A stretch of 64,000 bases of DNA from Ferrovibrio terrae_B (lineage in GTDB: Bacteria > Pseudomonadota > Alphaproteobacteria > Ferrovibrionales > Ferrovibrionaceae). Below are positions 52,353 to 61,428 of the stretch, one piece after another. Made by a program: the position numbers and the translations under genes. The first letter of the stretch is position 1, and each line of letters starts with the position of its first letter. The DNA lies in assembly GCF_943371255.1 (NCBI RefSeq), contig NZ_CALRUC010000005.1:7728-71727 (forward strand), in the 5' to 3' direction. Below the pieces are notes generated by a model that was not told the DNA's origin, ran no database searches, and was given only the letters and a program-made list of their open reading frames with translations.

Positions 52353-53153
52353 TCAGCCCGCGAGTTCCCGTGAGCGCTTGGTGGCCGCGGCAATCGCCCG
52401 CTGCATCAGCGGCCCGACGCCATCCACGGCCATCAGCACATCCAGCGCTGCCTGGGTGGTGCCATTCGGACTGGTGACATTCTTGCGCAACTGGGCCGGG
52501 CTCTCGCTGCTCTGTTTCATCAGGGCACCCGAACCAATCACCGTAGCGCGGGCCAGGCGGGCCGCCAGATCGTCAGGCAGACCGGCAGCCGCACCGGCGG
52601 CGGCCATGCATTCGGTCAGCAAGAAGACATAGGCCGGCCCGGAGCCAGACACAGCAGTGACCGCGTCGATCAGGCTTTCGTCGTCAACCCAGCCAACCTC
52701 GCCGACTGCGACCAGCAGGCTTTCACAGAAGGCGCGTTGCTCCGCTGTCACTGACGGGCTGGCACAGGCGATGGTAATCCCCTCGCCCACTGCAGCCGGC
52801 GTATTCGGGATGCTACGCACCACGGCCGCTGCACCGCCCAGCAGGCCATTCAGCGTCGCAATCGTCTTCCCAGCGGCGACAGAGAGGAAGCAGGCGCCCG
52901 TCTTCGCATAGCCAACGTAAGCCGGCGCCACCGCATCCATCATCTGCGGCTTTACAGCTAGCAGTATCAGCGCCGGTGCAAAATCTTTAGGCACGGCAGC
53001 GGCATCGGCGACCTGACGCACGCCCGCAGGCAGACCGGCTACCGGAGTCGGTTCAACCACCACAACATCCGAAGCGGCAACGCCACGCTGCAACCAACCG
53101 GCGAGGAGCGCTCCGCCCATCTTGCCGCAACCAACCAAAAGTATGCCGTTCAT
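52353..53153 (-). CDS. proC: pyrroline-5-carboxylate reductase
   Basis: A 266-residue NAD(P)H-dependent reductase, last step of proline synthesis. The nucleotide motif is VGCGKMGGALLAG at 6-18; VRSIPNTPAAVGEG and the C-terminal SVTAVSGSGPAYVF-type block (DAVTAVSGSGPAYVF) and TSPNGTTQAALDVL are diagnostic. It is divergent from the glycosyltransferase gene. No other pro gene is near. Confidence 0.95.
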   Translation of the reverse strand: MNGILLVGCGKMGGALLAGWLQRGVAASDVVVVEPTPVAGLPAGVRQVADAAAVPKDFAPALILLAVKPQMMDAVAPAYVGYAKTGACFLSVAAGKTIATLNGLLGGAAAVVRSIPNTPAAVGEGITIACASPSVTAEQRAFCESLLVAVGEVGWVDDESLIDAVTAVSGSGPAYVFLLTECMAAAGAAAGLPDDLAARLARATVIGSGALMKQSSESPAQLRKNVTSPNGTTQAALDVLMAVDGVGPLMQRAIAAATKRSRELAG

Positions 53154-53185
53154 GCGTCCTCACGGAAATAAATGATAACCCGCCG

Positions 53186-53212
53186 CAGCAATATTGCAGT
53201 TTTATATTGCTG
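53186..53212. repeat. inverted repeat in the proC-GT39 gap
   Basis: CAGCAATAT (53186-53194) and ATATTGCTG (53204-53212) are perfect 9-base arms around a 9-base spacer, in an AT-rich stretch of the 143-base divergent gap. It could be an operator or a hairpin in one of the 5' leaders. Confidence 0.45.
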
Positions 53213-53296
53213 TTGCTGTCTCGACCAACAATAGTCCCGATACTGATAACCGCCTGGGGCAACGGGTAAGGCGGGCAGGCTGACTATAGGGGCATC

Positions 53297-54877
53297 GTGA
53301 GCGATAAAAAATATGAATGGCTGTTTGCGGGCGTGGTGTGCCTGCAGGCTGGCGCATGGATTCTGATCCCATATTTCACCCTGCCAAACCCGCCCATCGA
53401 TGTTCTGGAAGGCTTCGTCTGGAGCCAGAATATTGCGCTCGGCTACCACAAGGGCCCGCCGCTGTTTGCCTGGCTGCTCGGGCTGGGCGATGCCCTGCTG
53501 CCGGGCAGCCTGTTGCCGCCGCTGATCTTAAGCCAGATGGCAATCGTCGCCACCTATTGGGCGGTCTGGCGTCTGGCCAAACATCTGCTGGGGCCGCGTG
53601 ACGCGCTCGCTGTACTGGGCCTCACAACGACGGTCTACTACTTCGGTTTTCCATCCCCAGAATTCAATCCGATCATCCTGCAGATGGCCTTGTCCGCCAT
53701 CACCTGCTCCTTCTACTACACAGCCCTGATCGAAAACCGTCAGCGTGACTGGTTCATCGTTGGCCTGGCTGTCGGTATCGGCGTGCTGTCGCGATATTCC
53801 ATCGCCCTCTACTTGCTGCCGATGGCAATCTTCACTCTGCTGCATTCCGAAACCCGCTGGCGCTGGCTGACGCCAAGCTTTGCTGCCGGAGCGGTGATCG
53901 CCACGGCCATTGCCGCCCCACATGCATGGTGGGTATTGCAGAATGAACTGAGCCCTCTGCATTACATCGACCAGCGCGCCGACGTTATCGAAGGCGCTGG
54001 TCGTCTGTTGCGTCCGTTGCGCTTTGCAGGCGCGCAGCTGGCGGCACTGGCACCGGCCCTGATCGTCTTTATTCTGGCGATCCTGCCGCTGTATCGCAGC
54101 CCGCCAGTCTATGCCGGATCGGCAAAACTGCCGCCGCTGTCACGCAACTATCTGATCGCCATCGCCATCGCACCCGCGCTGATCGTGATCGTGATGGCAA
54201 TCATTCTCGGCCGTCAGCCGCGCGCCATGTGGGGGGCTGGACTGTGGATATTCACGCCGCTGCTCGGTGTTGCCCTGTTGCGGGAATTCTCATTCGCCAT
54301 CTACCGCAGGCGCCTGATGGCAATCTGGGTTGTCGTCTTTGCACTTCCAGTAGTGGCATTTGTTATTGCCATGACTCTGTGGCCGACCCTGTCCGGCCGC
54401 AACAAGCGCACGCATTTCCCGGGCCCGGCATTGGCGGAGACGGTGACGCAGCGCTGGCATGACATGACTGGCCGCCCGCTCACCTATGTCGTGGGCGAGA
54501 TGTGGCTGGCCGGCAGTACCGGCTATTACTCCAGCGACCGCCCACAGGTATTCCAGAATGGTAGCCAGCACGAAGCGCCGTGGATCAGCCTGAACCATCT
54601 GAAATCCTGCGGTGCCGTTGTGCTGTTCCACGCCTCCGCTGATCGCGAGCGTTTCGCCAAGATATTCACCGAACTTGGGATGCGGTATGAGGAGCAGCCG
54701 GCAATACAATTGCCGAAACCGCGCTTCGCGGTGGCATCAGGGGCCTTTACGGTGGGCTGGGCGATAGCCTGGCCGTCGGAAGACGCCATTCCGTCAGCCG
54801 AGGCTTCGTGCGCCAGGCAGTCGCGCCTGCAAAAGATTGTGCTGGCCCTGAAAATGAAAACGGGCCGCCCCGTTTAA
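53297..54877 (+). CDS. ArnT/GT39-like membrane glycosyltransferase
   Basis: A 526-residue membrane protein with about ten or more hydrophobic helices in the first 380 residues and a soluble C-terminal part. The early segment with DVLEGFVWSQNIALGYHKGPPLF fits the Asp/His-containing first loop of GT39/PMT_2 enzymes that use polyprenyl-phosphate sugars. Acceptor and sugar are unknown; lipid A, lipid or protein targets are possible. Start is GTG. A 9-base-arm inverted repeat lies upstream. Confidence 0.78.
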   Translation: MSDKKYEWLFAGVVCLQAGAWILIPYFTLPNPPIDVLEGFVWSQNIALGYHKGPPLFAWLLGLGDALLPGSLLPPLILSQMAIVATYWAVWRLAKHLLGPRDALAVLGLTTTVYYFGFPSPEFNPIILQMALSAITCSFYYTALIENRQRDWFIVGLAVGIGVLSRYSIALYLLPMAIFTLLHSETRWRWLTPSFAAGAVIATAIAAPHAWWVLQNELSPLHYIDQRADVIEGAGRLLRPLRFAGAQLAALAPALIVFILAILPLYRSPPVYAGSAKLPPLSRNYLIAIAIAPALIVIVMAIILGRQPRAMWGAGLWIFTPLLGVALLREFSFAIYRRRLMAIWVVVFALPVVAFVIAMTLWPTLSGRNKRTHFPGPALAETVTQRWHDMTGRPLTYVVGEMWLAGSTGYYSSDRPQVFQNGSQHEAPWISLNHLKSCGAVVLFHASADRERFAKIFTELGMRYEEQPAIQLPKPRFAVASGAFTVGWAIAWPSEDAIPSAEASCARQSRLQKIVLALKMKTGRPV

Positions 54878-54911
54878 AGGCCGGCCCGCAAAAGCTGGAA
54901 CTCGAAAGTGA

Positions 54912-55415
54912 TCAGGCTTCGCCCATGCATTCAAACATGGCGGCCGCCACGGCATCCTCCGGCGTGCGCCCGCCCCAGACCAGGAACTGGAACGCCGGGT
55001 AGAAACGTTCGCATTCTGACAGGCCGATTTCCATCAAATCCTCGATCTGCTCGGTGGTGGCACCCAGGCCACCGCGCAGCAGCAGAGCCTGGCGGAACAC
55101 CACCATGCCTTCCTCAACCCAATAGTCGAAATGGCCGATCAGGGCCTTCTCATTCACGTAGGCGAGCAGGGAATGCAGGTCGCGACGGCGGTTGGCCGGC
55201 ACCTTCATGTCGAAAGCGCAGGTGTAGCTCAGCGCGCCGAGCTCCTCGCGCCAGGAAAACCACATCTGATGCTCACAATAGCGGCCGGAGACACCGACGG
55301 TGAGTTCATCCTGGCCCTGGCGGTCGAAGGGCCACTCGTGCTCTCCGACAATCTGTTCAACGAGGTCGAGCGGGTTGAGACGGCCAGTGGTCTCGCTTTC
55401 AATCAGAGTCCGCAT
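54912..55415 (-). CDS. YbjN domain-containing protein
   Basis: A 167-residue cytoplasmic protein resembling the YbjN/T3SS-chaperone-like fold: start DLVEQIVGEHEWPFDRQGQD, then WFSWREELGALSYTC and FDMKVPANRRRDLHSLLAYV. Members are small putative chaperones or regulators without a proven reaction. GGGGGAG lies nine bases before the ATG. The 278 bases upstream, up to ubiK, hold no gene or clear signal. Confidence 0.83.
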   Translation of the reverse strand: MRTLIESETTGRLNPLDLVEQIVGEHEWPFDRQGQDELTVGVSGRYCEHQMWFSWREELGALSYTCAFDMKVPANRRRDLHSLLAYVNEKALIGHFDYWVEEGMVVFRQALLLRGGLGATTEQIEDLMEIGLSECERFYPAFQFLVWGGRTPEDAVAAAMFECMGEA

Positions 55416-55693
55416 GCGTTAACGCTCCCCCTTGCGGCAGGCCGGTGCTCGGCTCGCTAATCCGGAATGACTCATCTGGTTGGGAATTTGGCCCCATGAG
55501 GCGACAGCATCGGCCTTGGCCGAGAATGCCCCCATTGCCTCGGCTGACCATATATGTAGGTGTCGCGACACGAAACGCACCATAGATTTAGAGTATGCGG
55601 GGGACATGGGGCACGCAAGGACAGATTTACGAAAAATTCATGAAATTCGCCTGATCCGGGCTTGGGTTAGGCCGGAACATCGAATCCGCTGTT
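55416..55693. other. non-coding gap between ybjN and ubiK
   Basis: A 278-base gap without a convincing gene on either strand. It should hold the ybjN promoter and the ubiK 3' region. I saw no RNA gene, strong hairpin or repeat. Confidence 0.5.
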
Positions 55694-55933
55694 CTACTTG
55701 GATTCGAGTGCGGCGAGCCGCTCGGCAAGGCGGATATTTTCCTCCCGTGCCGCCTCGGCCATGGCTTTCACAGCCTCGAATTCCTCGCGGCTGACCAGTT
55801 CCATATCGGTCAGGGCCCGTTCCAGGCGCTGGCGGAACGCCTGCTCCACCTCGCCTTTGACACCCTGCAGGGTACCGAGGGCACCGGTTGCGATGCGGCT
55901 GAGATCGTCGAGCAGGCGGTTATCGGTCTGCAT
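55694..55933 (-). CDS. ubiK: UbiK-type accessory factor
   Basis: A 79-residue protein of the BMFP/UbiK family: membrane-associated helix LLDDLSRIATGALGTLQGVK, then RLERALTDMELVSREEFEAV and a coiled-coil C-terminus ENIRLAERLAALESK. UbiK helps the Ubi complex make ubiquinone in aerobes. GGAG lies seven bases before the ATG. It is divergent from lysS, with a 226-base gap in which I see no further gene. Confidence 0.88.
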   Translation of the reverse strand: MQTDNRLLDDLSRIATGALGTLQGVKGEVEQAFRQRLERALTDMELVSREEFEAVKAMAEAAREENIRLAERLAALESK

Positions 55934-56159
55934 GGCGCGACTCCAAACGGGAAATCCTTATCCGATATGGCCGTGCCATAGCCGGCCCGCAAGCACTGCC
56001 GAAGGGCCAAAACTGCCTTTTCCACAGCTATTCCGGCGCGACTCCGGCCTGTCCACAGGTTAGTGCGACCTCCGTGCGGCCCGGCCCCGAGCGGTTGGAA
56101 AGCCGGGGGTCGGGTGCTAGGGTCCGGCGCCATATTTCCGTTCTGCCAAGCGAAGTGCC

Positions 56160-57695
56160 GTGACCAATCAGACCCCCGTCCAAGCTGCGCCGGATGCTTC
56201 CGGTGAACGTGCCAATCGCGAAGCCAAGCTGCAGCAGCTGCGCCAGCTCGGCCTCGACCCCTATCTGGCGCCGAAATTCCCCAAGTCGCACAAGAATGCG
56301 GCCGTGCATGAGCAGTTCGCGCATCTGCAGCCCGATGAGCGCACCGAGGCAAGCGTGGCCGTGGCCGGCCGCGTGATGTCGATCCGCAACAGCGGCATGT
56401 TCATCGACCTGGTCGACGACACCGTGAAGCTGCAGGTCTACACCGGCAAGGACGACGTCCAGGGCCGCTTCGCGCCTGTCATGAAGGCGCTAGATTTGGG
56501 CGACATCATCGGTGTACGCGGTCCGGTGCGCCGGACCAAGCGCGGCGAGATCACGGTGGATACGGCCGAGATCGTTGTGCTGGCCAAGGCGCTGGAGCCG
56601 CCGCCGGAAAAATGGCATGGCCTGAAAAATGTGGAGCAGCGTTATCGCCATCGCGAATACGACCTGATCGGCAATGAAGAAAGCCGCACCACGCTGCGCG
56701 CCCGCTTCCGTGTCATCCAGGCAGTGCGCCAGTTCCTCAATGGCGAAGGGTTCCTCGAAGTCGAAACGCCGATGCTGCACAGCATTCCCGGCGGCGCCAT
56801 CGCCCGGCCGTTCCAGACCCATCACAACGCGCTGGATATCCCGCTCTACATGCGCATTGCACCCGAGCTGCATCTCAAGCGTCTGGTGATTGGCGGCCTG
56901 AGCGAAAAAGTATTCGAGATCAACCGTTGCTTCCGCAACGAAGGTATCTCGCCGCGCCACAATCCCGAATTCACCACCATGGAACTCTATCAGGCCTATG
57001 CCGATTACGAGGACATGATGGACATTGCCGAGCGCACCATCGCCCAGGCGGCGATCACCGCCACCGGCAGCACCAAGGTGAAATTCGGCGAGCAGGAAAT
57101 CGACTTCACTCCGCCGTTCCGCCGCGCCACCATGCTTGGCCTGATTGAGGAGCATGGCAAGGTGAAGCTTGAAGGGCTGGATGATGCGCAGGCGCGCGAT
57201 GCCGCCAAGCAGGCCGGTGTCGCCGTCGCACCGGGCGCCAGCTGGGGCAAGGTGGTGGAAGCCTGCTTCGAGCATTTCGTCGAACCCAATTTGATCCAGC
57301 CGACCCATGTGGTCGCGCTGCCCAAGGCGATCTCGCCGCTGGCCAAGGCCAATCATGCCAATCCGGCCATCGCCGAACGCTTCGAGACCTTCTGCAACAC
57401 CTGGGAAATCGCCAATGCGTTTTCCGAGCTGGCCGATCCACAGGAACAGCGCGCCCGCTTCGAGGATCAGCAGAGCCAGCGTGATGGTGGCGACGACGAA
57501 GCGCATCGCATCGACGAGGATTTCCTCAAGGCACAGTCAGCCGGCATGATGCCGATGGGCGGGCTCGGCATCGGCATCGACCGCATCGTGATGCTGCTGA
57601 CCAACTCGCCAACCATCCGTGAAGTGATCGCCTTCCCGACCCTGCGCCCCCGTTCCGATGAACCGGGCGGCGCTGGCGAAGCCACGGACGAGTGA
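56160..57695 (+). CDS. lysS: class II lysyl-tRNA synthetase
   Basis: A 511-residue class II synthetase: N-terminal OB-fold anticodon domain (about 60-150), motif 2 FEINRCFRNEGISPRHNPEF and motif 3 GLGIGIDRIVMLLTNS, with the C-terminal DEPGGAGEATDE tail. It charges tRNA-Lys. Many alphaproteobacteria use the unrelated class I enzyme, so the class II form is a useful marker. Start is GTG. lgt follows with stop and start overlapping. Confidence 0.95.
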   Translation: MTNQTPVQAAPDASGERANREAKLQQLRQLGLDPYLAPKFPKSHKNAAVHEQFAHLQPDERTEASVAVAGRVMSIRNSGMFIDLVDDTVKLQVYTGKDDVQGRFAPVMKALDLGDIIGVRGPVRRTKRGEITVDTAEIVVLAKALEPPPEKWHGLKNVEQRYRHREYDLIGNEESRTTLRARFRVIQAVRQFLNGEGFLEVETPMLHSIPGGAIARPFQTHHNALDIPLYMRIAPELHLKRLVIGGLSEKVFEINRCFRNEGISPRHNPEFTTMELYQAYADYEDMMDIAERTIAQAAITATGSTKVKFGEQEIDFTPPFRRATMLGLIEEHGKVKLEGLDDAQARDAAKQAGVAVAPGASWGKVVEACFEHFVEPNLIQPTHVVALPKAISPLAKANHANPAIAERFETFCNTWEIANAFSELADPQEQRARFEDQQSQRDGGDDEAHRIDEDFLKAQSAGMMPMGGLGIGIDRIVMLLTNSPTIREVIAFPTLRPRSDEPGGAGEATDE

Positions 57696-58510
57696 TGCTG
57701 TCCGCAACCCTTCCGGTACTCGCGTTTCCGGTGATCGATCCGGTCATTATCGAGATCGGGCCGTTTGCCATCCGCTGGTATGCGATGGCCTATATCGTCG
57801 GCCTCGTGCTGGGCTGGCGCATGGCCATGCGCATTGCCGATCGCCCCGGCAGCACTGTGACCCCGATGCAGGTCGACGGTTTCCTGCTCTGGGCCACGCT
57901 CGGCGTCGTGCTGGGCGGGAGGCTGGGTTATGTGCTGTTCTACAATATCGGCTACTACCTGCAGCATCCGCTTGAGATGCTCGCCGTGTGGCAGGGCGGC
58001 ATGTCGTTCCATGGCGGCATGCTGGGTGTGATCTTCGCCATGCTGGCCTATTGCCGGCTTAGCGGCATCCGCTTCCTTGCCTTCACCGATGTGATCGCCT
58101 GCGTCACCCCGATCGGGCTGTTCTTCGGCCGCATCGCCAATTTCATCAATGCCGAATTGTGGGGTCGTGCCGCACCGGATTTTGTCTGGGCCATGGTGTT
58201 CCCACACAGCGATGGCGTGCCGCGCCACCCGAGCCAGCTCTACCAGGCATTCATGGAAGGCGTGGTGCTGTTTCTGCTGCTCAACCTGCTACGCTGGAAT
58301 ACCCGCGCAATTCACCGGCCCGGCACGCTGTCTGGTGTGTTCCTGATTGGCTACGGCATGGCGCGCATCATCGGCGAGCTGTTCCGCGAACCCGATCGGC
58401 AGATCGGCTATCTGATCGGTGGCACCACGATGGGGCAGTGGCTTTCACTGCCGATGGTGTTGTTCGGCCTTGGAGTGGTGTGGTGGTCGCGCCGGCAAAA
58501 AGCGGCGTAA
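57695..58510 (+). CDS. lgt: prolipoprotein diacylglyceryl transferase
   Basis: A 271-residue inner-membrane enzyme with about seven membrane helices. Signature motifs are WQGGMSFHGGMLG (His-containing), GRIANFINAELWGR and the C-terminal GYGMARIIGELFREPD. It attaches diacylglycerol to lipobox cysteines, including those predicted here for SoxA and for the 60448 lipoprotein. ATG at 57695 overlaps the lysS stop (TGATG); a GTG one codon earlier is also possible. Confidence 0.95.
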   Translation: MLSATLPVLAFPVIDPVIIEIGPFAIRWYAMAYIVGLVLGWRMAMRIADRPGSTVTPMQVDGFLLWATLGVVLGGRLGYVLFYNIGYYLQHPLEMLAVWQGGMSFHGGMLGVIFAMLAYCRLSGIRFLAFTDVIACVTPIGLFFGRIANFINAELWGRAAPDFVWAMVFPHSDGVPRHPSQLYQAFMEGVVLFLLLNLLRWNTRAIHRPGTLSGVFLIGYGMARIIGELFREPDRQIGYLIGGTTMGQWLSLPMVLFGLGVVWWSRRQKAA

Positions 58511-59598
58511 GCGCCGCGCCGCTGCTCGATATCCTGCGCCGACGGATCGCGGCGGAGGGTCCGATCACGGTCGCCGCCTATATGGCCGATTGCCTGCTGC
58601 ACCCCGAGCATGGCTACTACCGCAGCCAGGAAGCCATCGGCCTGCACGGCGATTTCATCACCGCGCCGGAAATCAGCCAGATGTTCGGCGAGTTGCTCGG
58701 CCTGTGGGCGGCCGATTACTGGCAAAGCCTGGGCTGCCCGGACAGATGCTATCTGGTTGAACTGGGGCCCGGCCGCGGCACGCTGATGCGCGATGCCCTG
58801 CGCGCCGCCCGCGCCCTGCCACAATTCCGCGCCGCGCTCACGCCAGTGATGATCGAGGCTTCCACGCGGCTGCGCGGGCTGCAGGAAGCGGCACTGGCCC
58901 ATGAGGGTGCCATCTGGTGCGAGCAGATTGCAGCGATTCCAAAGGACGCCCCCCTGCTGCTGCTTGCCAATGAATTCCTCGATGCCCTGCCGGTGCGCCA
59001 GTTTCAGCGCGGCGATGACGGTGCCTGGCATGAGCGCTGCGTCGGCCTCGATGAAGCCACCAACGATCTGTGCTTCCTGCTCGATCCACGCGCCCTGCCC
59101 TTCGACGACCTGCTGCCGCAGATCCTGCGCGACTCACCGCCGGGCTCCATCGTGGAATCCAGCCCCCCGGTGCGCGCCGTGGCCGTCGAGATCGCCGCGC
59201 GTCTCAAGCAGCAGGGCGGTGCGGCGCTGTTCATCGACTATGGCTATGCCAGTGCCGGCGCGGGTGAAACACTCCAGGCCGTGTGGCGCCACACCTATGC
59301 CGATCCGCTGCAGAATCCCGGCCTTGCCGACCTGACTGCCCATGTCGATTTCGGCTCATTTGCATTGGCGGCAAAACGTGCCGGCGCCGCTGTGCATGGC
59401 CCGGTCGGCCAAGGCGTGTTTCTCGAACGGCTGGGCATCGCCGCACGGGCAGCGAAGCTGAAGCAGAGCAATACCACGCAAGCTGGCGATCTCGACCAGG
59501 CCCTGCGGCGGTTGACCGCACCGGAGGCGATGGGCACCCTGTTCAAGGCCCTGGCCCTGACCCCACCGGAGTCGCCAAAACCCGCAGGCTTTGCATGA
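58483..59598 (+). CDS. MidA/NDUFAF7-like SAM-dependent methyltransferase
   Basis: A 371-residue protein of the Methyltransf_28 family. It has AYMADCLLHPEHGYY, DFITAPEISQMFGELLGLWAAD, the SAM motif LVELGPGRGTLM and LLANEFLDALPVRQF. The mitochondrial relative methylates a complex I subunit, but the bacterial substrate is not settled. There is no ATG; GTG codons at 58480 and 58483 inside the end of lgt are the likely starts. It overlaps pgeF by 4 bases (ATGA). Confidence 0.85.
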   Translation: MVAPAKSGVSAAPLLDILRRRIAAEGPITVAAYMADCLLHPEHGYYRSQEAIGLHGDFITAPEISQMFGELLGLWAADYWQSLGCPDRCYLVELGPGRGTLMRDALRAARALPQFRAALTPVMIEASTRLRGLQEAALAHEGAIWCEQIAAIPKDAPLLLLANEFLDALPVRQFQRGDDGAWHERCVGLDEATNDLCFLLDPRALPFDDLLPQILRDSPPGSIVESSPPVRAVAVEIAARLKQQGGAALFIDYGYASAGAGETLQAVWRHTYADPLQNPGLADLTAHVDFGSFALAAKRAGAAVHGPVGQGVFLERLGIAARAAKLKQSNTTQAGDLDQALRRLTAPEAMGTLFKALALTPPESPKPAGFA

Positions 59599-60389
59599 CC
59601 GTTCATGTCGCACGTCCTGAATCTGGCCAGATCGCACCCGTCACCGCCGCCGGCCTTGCCGATCTGCCGCATGGCTTTTTCACCCGGCGCGGCGGCGTGT
59701 CGAGCGGTCTCTATGCACAGCTGAACTGTGGTCCTGGTTCGTCCGACGACCCGGCTGCCGTGCAGGAAAACCGCCGTCGCGTTGCCGAGGCGCTGGGCGC
59801 GCGTCATGGCTTGGTATCGCTCTATCAGGTGCATGGCCGCGACGTCGTCACCGTGGACGACGACTATGACATCACACAGCGACCGAAGGCCGATGGCCTG
59901 GTCACACGCCGGCGCGGCATTGCGCTGGGCATTCTTTCGGCCGACTGCGCGCCGGTGCTGTTTGCCGATACGGCAGCCGGCGTGATCGGCGCCTGCCATG
60001 CCGGCTGGCGCGGCGCGCTGGCCGGGATTACCGATGCCACCATCGCCGCCATGGCCGCCCTCGGCGCCCGGCCTGCAAAGATCCACGCCGCCATCGGGCC
60101 CTGCATCGGCCAGGCTTCTTACGAGGTCAGCGCCCCGTTCCGGGATGAATTCCTCATTGCCGATGCCGGCAATGCAGCCTTTTTCGCTATCGGCCGGCGC
60201 GATGGCCATTGGCAGTTCGATCTGCCGGGCTATCTGTTGCAGCGACTGCAGCGCGGCGGTATTGCAGCCGAGAATCTTGCGCTGGATACCTGCAGCGATC
60301 CGGACCGCTTCTTCAGTTATCGTCGCATGACCCTGGCGAAGGAAGCCGATTACGGCCGGCAGATATCGGCCATCGTCTTGCCGCTCTAG
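59595..60389 (+). CDS. pgeF: peptidoglycan editing factor PgeF (YfiH/laccase-domain)
   Basis: A 264-residue multicopper-like domain protein: HGFFTRRGGVSSGLYAQLN at the start, LYQVHGRDV, ADCAPVLF with Cys and CHAGWRGAL with the His/Cys metal or purine site, then AIGPCIGQASYEV. YfiH proteins remove misincorporated L-Ser from muropeptides or act on purine nucleosides. The start overlaps the midA-like stop (ATGA). Confidence 0.92.
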   Translation: MTVHVARPESGQIAPVTAAGLADLPHGFFTRRGGVSSGLYAQLNCGPGSSDDPAAVQENRRRVAEALGARHGLVSLYQVHGRDVVTVDDDYDITQRPKADGLVTRRRGIALGILSADCAPVLFADTAAGVIGACHAGWRGALAGITDATIAAMAALGARPAKIHAAIGPCIGQASYEVSAPFRDEFLIADAGNAAFFAIGRRDGHWQFDLPGYLLQRLQRGGIAAENLALDTCSDPDRFFSYRRMTLAKEADYGRQISAIVLPL

Positions 60390-60447
60390 GCCATGCCACA
60401 CCTGTTCCTGCTGCTAGTCTTTGCAATTCTCTGTCTCATGGTGAGCT

Positions 60448-61332
60448 GTGTTTTCGGTTAAGCGTTTCCCTCTTCTGATCCTGACGGCCGCCATCATCGC
60501 GGCCTGTCAGCCCTTGCCGCAGCCCTTCCAGGCCGACAGCCGCATCAAGGCCAGCGATACCCTGATCCGTCCGATCGGCGAGGCCAGTCTGTTCATTCCG
60601 CCTGTGGGCGGCCTGCCGAATGGTGCCGATGCGGCGCTGGCCGAGGCGCTGGCCAAAGCGCTCAACGCCAAGGACGTGCCCGCGAGTGCCAGCGGCCGCA
60701 ACCGGCTGACCAGTCTGCTCACCGTGAGCCTGGAACCACGCGGTGGCGACGCCGTGTGGCGCTGGGACGAACGCCTACCGGATGGCACGGTGCAGGCTGG
60801 CGAAAGCCGCAGCCTGGGTGTGGCGCCCGCCCGGCTCGCCGCCGGCGATGCCGACGCGCTGAAACTGGCCGCGACGACTATGGCAGAGGCGATTGCCGCC
60901 AAGCTGAACGAATCCGCCATTGAAGCGGTGCAGATCGACACCACGCCAGCCAAGCTAGCGGTCAGGGAATGCGAAGGGGCGCCCGGCGACGGCAACCGGT
61001 CGCTGCGCCAGGCCATGCGTGAAATCCTGATCCTGGGCGGAAAAAACCCGCTGCCCGACACGGCCGGGGCCGATTTCGTGATCGGCTGCGTGGTCAAGGT
61101 CTGGCAGGACAGCCCGGATTCCGAGCGGGTGACCATCGAATGGGTGCTGCTGGCCGCCGATGGCAGCCGGCTGGGCGACGTCAAACAGGCCAATCGCATC
61201 CCCCGTGGCCAGCTCTCCCGGGCCTGGGGCACCACCGCCCATATCATCGCCCAGGGCGGCTGGCAGGGGCTTAGCGAGATCCTCGAGAGCCGGTCGCGCG
61301 CCAGACCGGCGGTTCGACCCGCAAAATCCTGA
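60448..61332 (+). CDS. predicted lipoprotein of unknown function
   Basis: A 294-residue protein with a lipobox at IIAAC (Cys about 20), so predicted to be lipid-anchored after signal peptidase II cleavage. The remaining sequence is rich in Ala, Leu and Arg with a few conserved-looking strands (RLTSLLTVSLEP and ADFVIGCVVKVW), but I recognise no named domain. It starts with GTG, 58 bases after pgeF. Function is not assigned. Confidence 0.7.
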   Translation: MFSVKRFPLLILTAAIIAACQPLPQPFQADSRIKASDTLIRPIGEASLFIPPVGGLPNGADAALAEALAKALNAKDVPASASGRNRLTSLLTVSLEPRGGDAVWRWDERLPDGTVQAGESRSLGVAPARLAAGDADALKLAATTMAEAIAAKLNESAIEAVQIDTTPAKLAVRECEGAPGDGNRSLRQAMREILILGGKNPLPDTAGADFVIGCVVKVWQDSPDSERVTIEWVLLAADGSRLGDVKQANRIPRGQLSRAWGTTAHIIAQGGWQGLSEILESRSRARPAVRPAKS

Positions 61333-61428
61333 ATTTATTAGATTTTTCGCGGTTTACAGGGGGCGGCCCGGCGGCTATAGTCCGCGCGGTTTTTCTCCCC
61401 TGTCCAGCGCATCCACAGAGCTCAGTCC

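Noticed and set aside
58159..58482. N-terminal extension of the midA-like frame through lgt
   Set aside because: The extension lies out of frame within the conserved part of lgt and does not resemble any protein; GTG near 58483 is a better start.
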